Shown one piece after another: positions 27,862-37,241 of a DNA stretch of 64,000 nucleotides; the stretch's first letter is position 1, and every line of letters begins with the position of its first letter. Position numbers and translations under genes: made by a program. Origin of the DNA: Runella limosa DSM 17973. Lineage in GTDB: Bacteria; Bacteroidota; Bacteroidia; Cytophagales; Spirosomataceae. The DNA lies in assembly GCF_000482465.1 (NCBI RefSeq), contig NZ_AXVJ01000025.1:124001-188000 (forward strand). Reading direction: 5' to 3'. The notes beneath the pieces are model-generated. The model did not search any database and was not told the DNA's origin. It was given only the letters and a program-made list of their open reading frames with translations.

Positions 27862-29178
27862 ATGCTGCTTTTGTATGTCCTGTTGGGGATTGTAGCCCTT
27901 GTTTTGTTAGTTGCCTATTTTCACCTTGATACGTTCATTTCCTTCGTCATCGTCAGTATTGGCTTAGGGTTAGCCTGTGGAATGAGCGTAAGTCAAATCA
28001 GTCAGTCGCTCGAAAAAGGCATCGGCGGAACGCTCGGTTCATTGGTAATTATCATTGGTTTTGGTTCAATGCTTGGCAAACTCGTGGCAGATAGTGGCGC
28101 AGCCCAACGTATTACCACCACCCTCATGAATATTTTTGGTCTTAAATACCTACCTTGGGGGCTTGCATTGGCTGGTTTTATCATTGGTTTACCTTTGTTT
28201 TATAATGCGGGTTTTGTGATTGTTATCCCCCTCATTTTTACTATTACTGCCTCCACCCGACTTCCCATGTTGTATGTCGCTATTCCGATGTTGTCTGCAC
28301 TTTCGGTGGCGCATGGTTACCTGCCTCCTCACCCCTCGCCTACGGCCATTGCCACCCAATTTAAAGCAGATGTGGGGCAGACACTCTTTTACGGGATTTT
28401 GGTAGCGATTCCTGCCATCATCATTGCAGGTCCTATTTTTGGAAAAACCTTAAAAAAATACAACCCTAAGCCCGACGCTTCACTTTTTAATACCCGCCAA
28501 TTTACCGAAGCCGAGATGCCTAGCCTGAGCATTAGCCTTGTAGTAGCACTTTTGCCTTTGCTTTTGTTGACATTGATGCCTTGGCTCAAAGGACAATTTG
28601 AGGAAAATTCGGCGTTACACACCATGTTTTCCTTTTTGGGTGATCCATCTATTTCGATGCTTATTTCAGTACTGGTAGCTATTTATTTCTTGGGAATCCG
28701 TCGGGGAAGAAGTACCAAACATGTGATGAAGTCATTGGAAGAAGCCTTCAAAAGCGTCTCAATCATTCTCTTAATTGTAGCAGGAGCGGGAGGGTTTAAA
28801 CAAATACTCACCGACGGCGGAGTAAGTAAGTACATTGGTGAACTACTAGCAGGTGTTCAAATTTCGCCACTTTTGTTAGGTTGGGCGATTGCGGGCGTGA
28901 TTCGCATTTGTGTGGGTTCGGCTACGGTAGCGGGCCTCACTGCCGTTGGAATCATCGCTCCTTTGGTTCAAAGTCAGGGAGTTAAGCCCGAATTAATGGT
29001 CTTAGCAATCGGCTCGGGGAGCTTGATTTGTTCTCACCTAAACGACGGTGGTTTTTGGTTGTTCAAAGAATATTTCAACCTGTCTATCAAAGAAACCTTA
29101 CAAACTTGGACGATTATGGAAACCATCGTTTCGGTAGTGGGTTTAATTGGAGTTCTAGTTTTAAACCAATTTGTTTAG
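27862..29178 (+). CDS. GntP-family permease (gluconate:H+ symporter-like)
   Basis: From ATG 27862 this is 438 residues with about 12-14 membrane segments. Family motifs include GLGLACGMSVSQISQSLEKG, GFGSMLGKLVADSGAAQRI, GLPLFYNAGFVIVIPLIF, LPPHPSPTAIA and SHLNDGGFWLFKEYFNLS near the C-terminus. GntP proteins import gluconate or related sugar acids with protons. An in-frame TTG lies 15 codons upstream (27817), but the promoter position favours the ATG. The gene ends in a strong terminator (29234-29273) and stands alone. Confidence 0.88.
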   Translation: MLLLYVLLGIVALVLLVAYFHLDTFISFVIVSIGLGLACGMSVSQISQSLEKGIGGTLGSLVIIIGFGSMLGKLVADSGAAQRITTTLMNIFGLKYLPWGLALAGFIIGLPLFYNAGFVIVIPLIFTITASTRLPMLYVAIPMLSALSVAHGYLPPHPSPTAIATQFKADVGQTLFYGILVAIPAIIIAGPIFGKTLKKYNPKPDASLFNTRQFTEAEMPSLSISLVVALLPLLLLTLMPWLKGQFEENSALHTMFSFLGDPSISMLISVLVAIYFLGIRRGRSTKHVMKSLEEAFKSVSIILLIVAGAGGFKQILTDGGVSKYIGELLAGVQISPLLLGWAIAGVIRICVGSATVAGLTAVGIIAPLVQSQGVKPELMVLAIGSGSLICSHLNDGGFWLFKEYFNLSIKETLQTWTIMETIVSVVGLIGVLVLNQFV

Positions 29179-29233
29179 TCTGGCTAAAACCCATCTAGTT
29201 AAAAATCAACTATTTGAACATAAAATTCTATTT

Positions 29234-29273
29234 ATAAGCAATGATTACTTCGGTAGTCATTGCTTATTTTTTA
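29234..29273 (+). terminator. Intrinsic terminator of the GntP permease gene
   Basis: A 15-bp stem (29234-29248 with 29253-29267, one T-G wobble) is closed by a TTCG tetraloop and followed by TTTTTT. Confidence 0.92.
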
Positions 29274-29329
29274 AATTTATTTATTAATTTGCTTCATCAA
29301 TATTTCTAACCTTCAATCCCTCCCACTCC

Positions 29330-30733
29330 ATGAAAAATTTCTTGGAACGCCGCTCATTTCTAAAAGCTACGGCAGCCATTGGTTCTGCCTTAGGATTACC
29401 CTTTGCTTCTAATGCTCGCTCAAATTCAATAGAAGAAACCATTGCTCGAACAACTGTCATCCCCAAGGCCGCTGGTAAGTCAGTAATTGGCTTAAAATCA
29501 GCACCGATTCCGCAGGTTCGGGTGGCTTTTATTGGGGTCGGGAACCGTGGTTCGGGACACGTAAAACTGGTACATGCCTGTGGTGCCAAAGCCAAAATTG
29601 TCGCCGTTTGCGACATTCAGGAGCGCTATACCAACCGAACCAAACAGTGGCTTGAATCTAAAGGGGTCAACGACGTGGCCTACTATCATTCTAAAGTAGA
29701 TGCGTGGAAAGAAATGTGCCGTCGCGATGACATCGACCTTGTTATCATTGCCACTCCTTGGGAAGACCACGTGCCCATGTGCGTCTATGCCATGCAACAA
29801 GGCAAACACGCTGCGACAGAAGTACCTGCCGCTTATACCATAGAAGACTGTTGGAAACTGGTAAATACCGCCGAGCAAACCCAACGCAACTGTATGATGC
29901 TCGAAAATGTTTGCTACGGCGACGAAGAACTTTGGGTCTTAAACATGGCCGAACAGGGTGTTTTTGGTACCATTACTTACGCTGAATGTGGCTACATCCA
30001 CGATTTGCGGGAACTACTTTTCTCCAAAACTGAATACTATAACATGTGGCGGATTCGTCACAATTTGACCCGTGACGGAAATCTTTATCCTATGCACGGA
30101 CTTGGACCTGTGTCTCAATACATGAACATCGACCGTGGCGACCGTTTCAACCACCTGGTGTCCATGAGTAGTTTGGAAGCTAGCCTTAGCGAGGATTCCA
30201 GTACGATGACCGACCCGTCTAACGAATTCCACGGGCGGAAAGGTTTCAAACATGGCGACATGAACAATACGCTCATTAAGACGCATTTAGGGCGTACTAT
30301 TTTGGTACAACACGATGTCGTCACCGCCCGTCCTTACAGCCGTATCAACATGTTGGCAGGAACAAAAGCGTTCCATACAGGCTATCCAAGCCGTTTTGCC
30401 AAAAAAGGGCAAGGACACGGTTTTATTAAAGACGAAGAATACAAAGCCTTACGCGAACAATATAAACACCCAATTTGGGCAAAAATGAAGGAAGAAATCG
30501 AGCGTAACGGCGGGCACGGCGGCATGGACTTCGTGCTGATTTATCGCTTGATTGACTGCTTCAACCGTGGGACAGCCCTCGACATGGACGTGTATGATGC
30601 CGCCTCATGGTCGTCGGTAACTCCGCTTTCTGCGCTTTCGATTCAGGGAGGCAACGCTCCTGTTAAATTCCCCGACTTCACGCGCGGACGCTGGAAAGAA
30701 GACCGTAAACTCGGTATTTTGACCAACGTTTAA
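29330..30733 (+). CDS. GH109-type Gfo/Idh/MocA protein with Tat signal
   Basis: This 467-residue protein begins with a twin-arginine signal (ERRSFLKATAAIGSALG, about 6-22). The NAD-binding motif VAFIGVGNRGSGHVKL (about 65-80) is followed by IIATPWEDH and the family segments ENVCYGDEELWVLNMAEQG and NGDLYP-like DGNLYPMHGLGPVSQYMN. These match glycoside hydrolase family 109, secreted NAD-dependent alpha-N-acetylgalactosaminidases; other Tat-exported Gfo/Idh proteins of unknown substrate look similar. It is expected in the periplasm with NAD bound before export. A near-consensus promoter (TTG, 21 bp, TTAATTTG at 29284-29291) precedes it. Confidence 0.8.
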   Translation: MKNFLERRSFLKATAAIGSALGLPFASNARSNSIEETIARTTVIPKAAGKSVIGLKSAPIPQVRVAFIGVGNRGSGHVKLVHACGAKAKIVAVCDIQERYTNRTKQWLESKGVNDVAYYHSKVDAWKEMCRRDDIDLVIIATPWEDHVPMCVYAMQQGKHAATEVPAAYTIEDCWKLVNTAEQTQRNCMMLENVCYGDEELWVLNMAEQGVFGTITYAECGYIHDLRELLFSKTEYYNMWRIRHNLTRDGNLYPMHGLGPVSQYMNIDRGDRFNHLVSMSSLEASLSEDSSTMTDPSNEFHGRKGFKHGDMNNTLIKTHLGRTILVQHDVVTARPYSRINMLAGTKAFHTGYPSRFAKKGQGHGFIKDEEYKALREQYKHPIWAKMKEEIERNGGHGGMDFVLIYRLIDCFNRGTALDMDVYDAASWSSVTPLSALSIQGGNAPVKFPDFTRGRWKEDRKLGILTNV

Positions 30734-30754
30734 TCTCTCCCTCAGTCTTTTCTA

Positions 30755-30791
30755 AGACCTTCCAAGTTTCCGAAACTTGGAAGGTCTATTT
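30755..30791. terminator. Long hairpin between the GH109-type gene and the DUF1553 gene
   Basis: AGACCTTCCAAGTTTC (30755-30770) is the exact reverse complement of 30772-30787, followed by ATTTTA. The perfect 15-16 bp stem and weak T-run suit a terminator or a dispersed intergenic palindrome. Confidence 0.7.
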
Positions 30792-30804
30792 TACCACCAT
30801 TCCC

Positions 30805-33555
30805 ATGACCTTTCTGAACAAACTACTCGTTGGTACAGTAGCTGTCTGCGTTTTAGCATACGGCTATCATTCCCTGTCTGAAAGCGAAATTGATTTTAAT
30901 ACGCAAGTCAAGCCTATTTTGAACAAAAAGTGCATGGCTTGCCACGGTGGAGTAAAAAAAGCAGGCGGTTTTAGCCTCTTGTTTGAAGAAGAAGCTTTCG
31001 GAAAAACCAAATCTGGAAAGCCTGCCATCATTCCAGGAGATGCTGCTCACTCCGAATTTATCCTTCGCTTGACGCACCCTGATCCTGAAAAATTTATGCC
31101 CAAAAAGGGCGAGCCTCTCAGCAAAGAAGAAATAGAGACCTTGACTAAATGGATTGACCAAGGAGCAAAATGGGGAAAGCATTGGGCCTACCAGGCCGTT
31201 GAAAAGCCAGCGGTTCCAAGTAATTCTTGGTGGAAGTTTTGGCAAAACTCGTGGGCGAATAATGATATTGACCACTTTGTGGCCGAAAAATTAAAAGAAC
31301 AGCAATTATCGCATAGCCAAGAAGCCGATAAAGCCACGCTGTTACGCCGCGTAACGCTCGATTTGACAGGGCTTACGCCCACCGAAAAACAATACAAAGC
31401 TTTTCTTAACAATCCAGCCTCCAATGCCTACGAAACGGTAGTTGATTCTTTGTTAAAATCACCAGCTTTCGGGGAAAAATGGGCTTCTATGTGGCTCGAT
31501 TTGGCACGCTATGCCGATTCAAAAGGCTACGAAAAGGACGATATTCGCAATGCTTGGCGTTACCGCGATTGGGTCATTAAGGCATTTAATCAAAACATGC
31601 CCTATGACCAGTTTATCACCGAACAATTGGCAGGTGATTTGCTTCCAAACCCTACTGAAAATCAGCTCATCGCAACTGGTTTTCACCGAAATACCACCAA
31701 TAACGACGAAGGAGGAACCGACGATGAAGAGTTTCGCGTGGCTGCCGTGCTCGACCGCGTAAGCACCAATTGGGTAGCTTTCAATAGTACGACCTTTGCG
31801 TGTGTCCAATGCCATAGCCATCCGTATGACCCTTTTAAGCACGAAGAGTTTTATAAATACATGGCCTTCTTCAACAACACGCGCGACGAGGATGTCATGG
31901 ATGAATCGGCTCACTTGCGATTTTTCAACGAAACCGACCAAAAGAAACTGGATGAAGTCGCTCAATGGGTGAAAACTTCCGTTTCTGAAACGAAGTCGAA
32001 AGAAATTGTTCATTTTTTACGAACCGTCGAACCACGCATTTACGCGCACAATTTTGATAGTTTTCAAAAAGGAACTTCCGAGCCTAGTTCGTACATGGGC
32101 ATGCAAAATGGAGGAACCTGCCGCTTAAAAAACGCCCCAACCATCAATAAAAGTCGGATGTTGATTTCTTACGTTACGGCGCAAGTCGGTGGAAGTATCG
32201 AAATTAGAACCGATAGCCTCAACGGCCCTAAATTAGCCGTGGTAAAACTTGATACGGCGCAAGGGCGTAATTTTTGGAACGGCCTCACGCTCCTCAAATG
32301 GGTGAATCTTCCTAACTTCAGCACCCGAAAAGACCTACATTTTATTTTCCGAAATCCTAAACTCGCGACTGAAACTCAAGATGTTTGCTTGGTCAATTGG
32401 GTCATGTTTTTGGAAGACGACTTTCCTGGAAAAGGAAAAGAAGGCTACGAAACTCAGTTCAAACATTTCAACGAACTGTTGCTCACCCGCACCGAAAACA
32501 TTCCTATTCTGCTCGAAAATCCAGCCGATTTGAAACGTACCACACGAGTTTTTGAGCGAGGAAGTATGTTTTCTCCTACTACGGCAGTTGAGCCCGATGT
32601 GCCTCATTCATTACACCCATTTCCTAAAAATGCCCCACGAAATAGACTAGGATTAGCCCAATGGATCACGGCCAAAGAAAACCCGCTCACGGCTCGAACG
32701 CTGGTTAATCGGGTGTGGGAACAGTTATTTGGAACAGGTCTTGTCGAAACCCTCGAAGACATGGGTTCGCAGGGCTTTGCTCCTACCCACCAGGCTTTGC
32801 TCGACTACCTTTCGTACCGTTTTATGGACGATATGAAATGGCAAATCAAGCCACTATTGAAGGAGATTGTTCTATCGGCCACCTATCGTCAAGATTCGCA
32901 CGTTACCGATGAACTTTTAGAAAAAGACCCCGCCAATCGCTATTTGGCACGTGGTCCTCGCGTTCGATTGACAGGCGAGCAGGTTCGTGATCAAGCCTTG
33001 GTCGTCAGCAATTTATTGAGTCGAAAAATGTACGGACGTCCTGTCATGCCTTACCAACCACAAGGAGTTTGGCAAGTCGTTTACAGCGGTTCTAAATGGA
33101 ACCAAAGCGTAGGTGAAGATGCTTATCGACGCGCCATTTATACCTACATTCGGCGCTCAAGTCCGTATCCAAGTATGCTTACGTTTGATGGCTCCACGCG
33201 CGATGTCTGTTTGGCTCGGCGGATTCGCACCAACACTCCTTTGCAGGCATTGGTTACACTCAACGATTCGGCTTTTGTCGATATGGCCCAACACTTTGCC
33301 CGTCGAATGCAGCATGAAGGGGGCAAAACCGTTGCTTCCCAGCTTCAAAAGGGATATGAGTGGATGACGGGTCATGCACTTCCAAAACCAAAGCAAGAAG
33401 TATTTGAAAAGCTCTACCAAGAAGCGTTCATTCGCTTTCAAAAAAACCCAAAAAAACGCGAAGACTGGATGTGTAACAGCACAGCCGAATCAGCCGCGTT
33501 GGCGTTTGTGGCCAATACTATGTTGAATATGGACGAGTTTATAACGAAGGAATAA
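30805..33555 (+). CDS. PSCyt1/DUF1549/DUF1553 protein (planctomycete-type, haem c motifs)
   Basis: This 916-residue protein has an N-terminal membrane or signal segment (about 8-24). A cytochrome-c-like PSCyt1 domain follows, with CMACH at residues 43-47 and a later FMPKKGEPLS axial-methionine region. DUF1549 (about 155-360) contains a second CxxCH motif, CVQCHSHPYDP, at 333-343; DUF1553 covers about 625-880 with the motif LVNRVWEQLFGTGLVETLED. A Con A-like insert may fill the middle. These proteins are always paired with DUF1501 proteins and are thought to act outside the cytoplasm in polymer breakdown, though the activity is unknown. The DUF1501 gene follows after 3 bp. Confidence 0.88.
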   Translation: MTFLNKLLVGTVAVCVLAYGYHSLSESEIDFNTQVKPILNKKCMACHGGVKKAGGFSLLFEEEAFGKTKSGKPAIIPGDAAHSEFILRLTHPDPEKFMPKKGEPLSKEEIETLTKWIDQGAKWGKHWAYQAVEKPAVPSNSWWKFWQNSWANNDIDHFVAEKLKEQQLSHSQEADKATLLRRVTLDLTGLTPTEKQYKAFLNNPASNAYETVVDSLLKSPAFGEKWASMWLDLARYADSKGYEKDDIRNAWRYRDWVIKAFNQNMPYDQFITEQLAGDLLPNPTENQLIATGFHRNTTNNDEGGTDDEEFRVAAVLDRVSTNWVAFNSTTFACVQCHSHPYDPFKHEEFYKYMAFFNNTRDEDVMDESAHLRFFNETDQKKLDEVAQWVKTSVSETKSKEIVHFLRTVEPRIYAHNFDSFQKGTSEPSSYMGMQNGGTCRLKNAPTINKSRMLISYVTAQVGGSIEIRTDSLNGPKLAVVKLDTAQGRNFWNGLTLLKWVNLPNFSTRKDLHFIFRNPKLATETQDVCLVNWVMFLEDDFPGKGKEGYETQFKHFNELLLTRTENIPILLENPADLKRTTRVFERGSMFSPTTAVEPDVPHSLHPFPKNAPRNRLGLAQWITAKENPLTARTLVNRVWEQLFGTGLVETLEDMGSQGFAPTHQALLDYLSYRFMDDMKWQIKPLLKEIVLSATYRQDSHVTDELLEKDPANRYLARGPRVRLTGEQVRDQALVVSNLLSRKMYGRPVMPYQPQGVWQVVYSGSKWNQSVGEDAYRRAIYTYIRRSSPYPSMLTFDGSTRDVCLARRIRTNTPLQALVTLNDSAFVDMAQHFARRMQHEGGKTVASQLQKGYEWMTGHALPKPKQEVFEKLYQEAFIRFQKNPKKREDWMCNSTAESAALAFVANTMLNMDEFITKE

Positions 33556-33558
33556 CCC

Positions 33559-35031
33559 ATGAAACTTCAAAACGAACTTCAACTCGAATCCGCTCTGTTG
33601 GAAACTCGGCGGCATTTTCTCAAGCAATGTACTTCAGGGCTGGGCATGATGGCCTTAGGAACCATGTTTGGAAGCTGCGGCAACGGAAGTACTAAAAAAC
33701 AGCTTGTTGCAAATCCATTGGATGTCAAGATTCCACATTTTGCAGCTAAGGCTAAATCGGTGATTTTCTTGCACATGTGCGGTTCTCCGTCGCAACTTGA
33801 GCTGTGGGATTACAAGCCCGAATTGGCCAAATTGGACGGCAAACCTTGCCCCCCTTCGTTTTTGGAAGGCAAAAAATTTGCATTCATCCGTGGAGTACCC
33901 GACATGCTTGGGTCGGTAGGTGTGTTCAAGCAACACGGCCAATCGGGCGCGTGGATGTCCGATTATTTTACCTACTTACCCCAAATGGCCGATGAAATTT
34001 CGTTTTTGAAAGCCATGTACACCGACCAATTCAACCACGCTCCCGCACAGTTGTTTATGCACACGGGTAGTGCCCGCTTAGGTCGGCCGTCAATGGGCTC
34101 GTGGGTAACGTACGGGTTAGGTTCTGAAAACGCCAATTTACCAGGCTTTGTCGTCCTTACGTCGGGAGGAAAAGCCCCCGATGCGGGAAAATCAGTCTGG
34201 GGAAATGGATTTTTACCATCGGTATATCAAGGTGTGCAATGCCGCTCCGAAGGTGACCCCGTTTTGTTTTTGAGCGACCCCAACGGCTTAGACCGAGATT
34301 TACGTAAAAAAGCCATTGATGCCCTCACGGCGGTCAATCAACAACAATACGAGGAATTTAAAGACCCCGAAACGCTGGCCCGCATTGCTCAGTACGAAAT
34401 GGCCTTCAAAATGCAGGTATCGGTACCCGAAGTGATGGATATTAGCAAAGAACCCACCTACATTCATCAACTCTACGGCACGCAACCAGGGCAATCATCT
34501 TTTGCTAATAACTGCCTTTTGGCGCGTAAATTGGTGGAAAAAGGCGTTCGTTTTGTACAGTTATACGACTGGGGCTGGGATACCCACGGCGACGGAAAAG
34601 GGACTTCGTTGGAATTTGGGTTACGTGATAAAATCAATCAAATCGACCAATCCATCACGGCTTTACTGTTGGATTTGAAACAACGTGGTATGTTGGACGA
34701 AACCTTGGTGGTGTGGGGCACGGAATTTGGCAGAACGCCGATGCAAGAAAACCGCAACGGCAAAAAAATGCCTTTCAAAGGCCGCGACCACCATACGGAT
34801 GCGTTTACGTGCTGGATGGCAGGCGGCGGTGTCAAGCGAGGATTTAGTATGGGAGAAAGCGATGAGCTTGGGTATTTTGGCATCAAAGACCGAACGCACA
34901 TTCACGATTTACAGGCGACGATTTTGCACCAACTTGGTTTTGACCACGAACAACTCACCTACGAGTTTCAAGGACGAAATTTCCGACTGACCGATACTGC
35001 GGGCAAAGTGATTAGAAACGTGATTGCCTAA
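33559..35031 (+). CDS. DUF1501 protein with Tat-like signal
   Basis: This 490-residue protein has an RRHFLKQ twin-arginine-like motif (about 17-23) followed by a hydrophobic stretch and FGSCGNG, a possible lipobox at Cys40. The body has the DUF1501 (sulfatase/alkaline-phosphatase-like) motifs: FLHMCGSPSQLELWDYKP (about 69-86), DQFNHAPAQLFMHTG, WGWDTHG and WGTEFGRTPM, followed by KGRDHHTDAFTCWMAGGG. The conserved D and H residues suggest a metal-dependent hydrolase. It is translated with the DUF1549/DUF1553 partner and ends at a strong terminator. Confidence 0.88.
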   Translation: MKLQNELQLESALLETRRHFLKQCTSGLGMMALGTMFGSCGNGSTKKQLVANPLDVKIPHFAAKAKSVIFLHMCGSPSQLELWDYKPELAKLDGKPCPPSFLEGKKFAFIRGVPDMLGSVGVFKQHGQSGAWMSDYFTYLPQMADEISFLKAMYTDQFNHAPAQLFMHTGSARLGRPSMGSWVTYGLGSENANLPGFVVLTSGGKAPDAGKSVWGNGFLPSVYQGVQCRSEGDPVLFLSDPNGLDRDLRKKAIDALTAVNQQQYEEFKDPETLARIAQYEMAFKMQVSVPEVMDISKEPTYIHQLYGTQPGQSSFANNCLLARKLVEKGVRFVQLYDWGWDTHGDGKGTSLEFGLRDKINQIDQSITALLLDLKQRGMLDETLVVWGTEFGRTPMQENRNGKKMPFKGRDHHTDAFTCWMAGGGVKRGFSMGESDELGYFGIKDRTHIHDLQATILHQLGFDHEQLTYEFQGRNFRLTDTAGKVIRNVIA

Positions 35032-35037
35032 AAAAGA

Positions 35038-35067
35038 TAAAGCCCCGCTATCGTGAGCGGGGCTTTA
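35038..35067. terminator. Bidirectional terminator after the DUF1501 gene
   Basis: A 12-bp GC-rich stem (35038-35049 with 35056-35067) has a 6-nt loop. An A-rich run before it gives a good U-tract for transcripts from the minus-strand gene ending at 35146. Confidence 0.88.
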
Positions 35068-35145
35068 TACTGACTATTCCTAAACCCTTAACCTTTTCTA
35101 CATGAAAAAACTAATATTATTATCTATCAATTTTTCTCTTGTTCT

Positions 35146-35616
35146 TTAAAAACCATTGAGTGAGCTAATTTGTTCCCCTTGATTTTCAAGTTCTTCGCTT
35201 TCCATAAGACTGTTCCAGTCTAGCTTCCAGAGAAAATTGATGTTATGCGATGTCTTTTTTAAACTTTGCAACCAGTCTTTCGCATTTGTATCATTGCTAC
35301 TACTCAGCGAATGAATCATTAGACTAACTGCGTTTCTAAACTGCTTTTGCTTTTCAGCGTCAACATTCAAAAACTTAGACGGGGAGTTGTTGTAATAAGT
35401 CACAATTTCTACAAAAACTTTCCAATCTTCTTGCTCAACGAAAGGCGTGTACTGTTCATTGATGTACTGTTCAAATGCCTTTTGTTGTGCTTTCACCAGT
35501 GAAGTAACCTTCGGGCTGGCGTTTGTTTTGTTACTTTCTTTTGCGTTTGACTCGGTCGCTAAAAGTACAAACCCGAGTGCAATTGCAAATATAATTGAGT
35601 TAACCGTTACTTTCAT
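35146..35616 (-). CDS. Secreted protein of unknown function
   Basis: From ATG 35616 this is 156 residues; a TTG four codons upstream is in frame but the ATG gives a better signal peptide. Residues 1 to about 25 form a signal peptide (VNSIIFAIALGFVLLATESNA). The mature part is polar and helical, with many Gln, Lys and Glu, and no cysteine or recognised motif. I do not recognise the family. It sits between two terminators or AT-rich gaps, so is probably a single-gene unit. A near-consensus promoter (TTTG, 19 bp, GACCTTTG; minus strand 35654-35684) precedes it. Confidence 0.6.
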   Translation of the reverse strand: MKVTVNSIIFAIALGFVLLATESNAKESNKTNASPKVTSLVKAQQKAFEQYINEQYTPFVEQEDWKVFVEIVTYYNNSPSKFLNVDAEKQKQFRNAVSLMIHSLSSSNDTNAKDWLQSLKKTSHNINFLWKLDWNSLMESEELENQGEQISSLNGF

Positions 35617-35628
35617 AATAAAGTTCAA

Positions 35629-35857
35629 TTTTGCTCTTGCTCATTGAACGATACAAAGGTCGGGATAAATTTTTAATCTCCAAATTTCCATTTTCCGCAA
35701 ATTAAAATATTATTTCGACTAAACTTCTATAAATAAGGGTTTTAGGAACAGTATAAGTAAGATTTATGATTTTTGTCAGAATTTTATTTTGGTTAAAAAA
35801 ATAAAATGTCGATAAAATTTTTTTTAACAAAAAAATAAAGTTCTTTAAAAAATACAA
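35629..35857. other. AT-rich intergenic stretch
   Basis: No convincing gene or stable hairpin is seen here. It holds the presumed promoter of the secreted protein (35654-35684, minus strand) and runs of A and T downstream of the peptidyl-tRNA hydrolase gene. Confidence 0.5.
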
Positions 35858-36418
35858 TCATTGATTGAAATTATTCATCGTATTTTGTATTCCTAAAGTA
35901 CAAAAACTGAGTACTGCGTCGCCAGCACGGTCCAAATCGATAAGTAGTTCTTCAAAACTATCTTCTGGAAAATTACTCAAAACATACCTAACCTGCTGTC
36001 CGCGCGGAAAATCACTTCCTACCCCAAAGCGCATTCGGACGTATTCTTGCGTCCCCAACAATTCTTCAATGTTGCGCAAGCCATTGTGCCCGCCATTCGA
36101 GCCTTTGGGTTTGATTCTTATTTTTCCTTGCGGCAATTGGATTTCGTCCGTAATCACCATCACATTTTCCAAAGGTACTTTAAACGCATCCATGTAGTAC
36201 CGAAGTGCCTTGCCACTGAGGTTCATGTAGGTGGTGGGCTTAATGAAGTAAATTTGACGCCCTTTGTGTTTAAACTCAGCCGTATAGGCGAGTTTTTGCA
36301 TCGTAAACTTAAAATCATGCTGCGCTGCAAGACGGTCGAGCACCATAAATCCAATATTATGCCGCGTAAGGGCATATTCTGGGCCTATATTTCCAAGGCC
36401 GACAATCAAATATTTCAT
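35858..36418 (-). CDS. pth: Peptidyl-tRNA hydrolase
   Basis: This 186-residue protein shows the bacterial Pth pattern: YLIVGLGNIGPEYALTRHN (residues 3-21) with catalytic His20 and Asn10, FIKPTTYMNLSGKAL (about 74-88) and IRIKPKGSNGGHNGLRNI (about 116-133), then RMRFGVG. It hydrolyses peptidyl-tRNAs released from stalled ribosomes in the cytosol. The length is normal. The gene follows the LytTR response regulator by 32 bp on the same strand, so may be read through from that operon. Confidence 0.95.
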   Translation of the reverse strand: MKYLIVGLGNIGPEYALTRHNIGFMVLDRLAAQHDFKFTMQKLAYTAEFKHKGRQIYFIKPTTYMNLSGKALRYYMDAFKVPLENVMVITDEIQLPQGKIRIKPKGSNGGHNGLRNIEELLGTQEYVRMRFGVGSDFPRGQQVRYVLSNFPEDSFEELLIDLDRAGDAVLSFCTLGIQNTMNNFNQ

Positions 36419-36450
36419 AGTTTAGACTGAAAATAAAACGAAGGTAGTAA

Positions 36451-37239
36451 CTACTTTTTAGAAGCGACTATTTTTTGTTGAAGGCCATTAAAAAAGGCTT
36501 CTCGGTAGGTATCTCCCAGTGGAATGTGGCCTTCGGCAACCATAATTTGATTACCGTCAATTCCCTGTATTTTGCCCAAAGCAACAATGTACGACTTGTG
36601 TACCCGCAAGAAATAGGTTTTGGGTAAACGCTCTTCGAGTTCTTTAATGGTAAGAAGCGTAACGATTCGTTTGTCATCGGTGAAAATCGAAACGTAGTTT
36701 CCCAGTCCTTCGACGTATCTTATTTCGGAAAGAACCACTTTCAGCAATTTTCCTTTGGTTTCGGTCTTCACAAAAATATAATCGTCGAGAAACGATGTCG
36801 TCGAAGTAGAGGCCGTCTTGGGTTGCTCTTCTGCCTCAAGTAGGGTTTGAGCCTTTTGAACTGCTTTCAAAAAACGTTCAAAACGCATGGGTTTTAACAA
36901 ATAATCAACAATGTCTAAATCATATCCTTCGAGCGCATATTCGGGATATGCCGTGCAAAGAATGACTTTTGTCCGCCCTCCGAGAAGTTTTAAGAATTGA
37001 ATGCCCGTAATTTCAGGCATGTGTACATCCAAAAACACCAAATCAATCGGCTCTTTTTGAACAAGTTGGAAGGCTTCGATGGCATCGGTTGTTGCAGCAA
37101 CCAGCTCTAAGTTTGGGATTTTTTCGACATATCGCGAAATTATGTCCAAGGCATGTTGCTCATCATCAACGGCAAGACAACGAATTGACATCGTAATTGG
37201 GGATTGGTCCGAACCACAAATGTACAGATTCTCACTCAT
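36451..37239 (-). CDS. LytTR-family response regulator
   Basis: This 262-residue protein has an N-terminal receiver domain: acidic pair DD at 25-26, phospho-acceptor Asp71 in LVFLDVHMPE, a Thr in ILCTAYP and Lys in YLLKPMRF. A LytTR DNA-binding domain (about 155-255) contains YVEGLGNYVSIF and FLRVHKSYIV. It overlaps no gene but starts 2 bp after the kinase stop. An alternative start at Met17 (37191) gives a more usual receiver N-terminus, and a TAnnTTTG match (37217-37224, minus) lies just upstream of it. Target genes are unknown. Confidence 0.9.
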   Translation of the reverse strand: MSENLYICGSDQSPITMSIRCLAVDDEQHALDIISRYVEKIPNLELVAATTDAIEAFQLVQKEPIDLVFLDVHMPEITGIQFLKLLGGRTKVILCTAYPEYALEGYDLDIVDYLLKPMRFERFLKAVQKAQTLLEAEEQPKTASTSTTSFLDDYIFVKTETKGKLLKVVLSEIRYVEGLGNYVSIFTDDKRIVTLLTIKELEERLPKTYFLRVHKSYIVALGKIQGIDGNQIMVAEGHIPLGDTYREAFFNGLQQKIVASKK

Positions 37240-37241
37240 TG

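Noticed and set aside
31519-32013. Minus-strand frame of 164 codons inside the DUF1549/DUF1553 gene
   Set aside because: Antisense to a strongly conserved domain including CVQCH.
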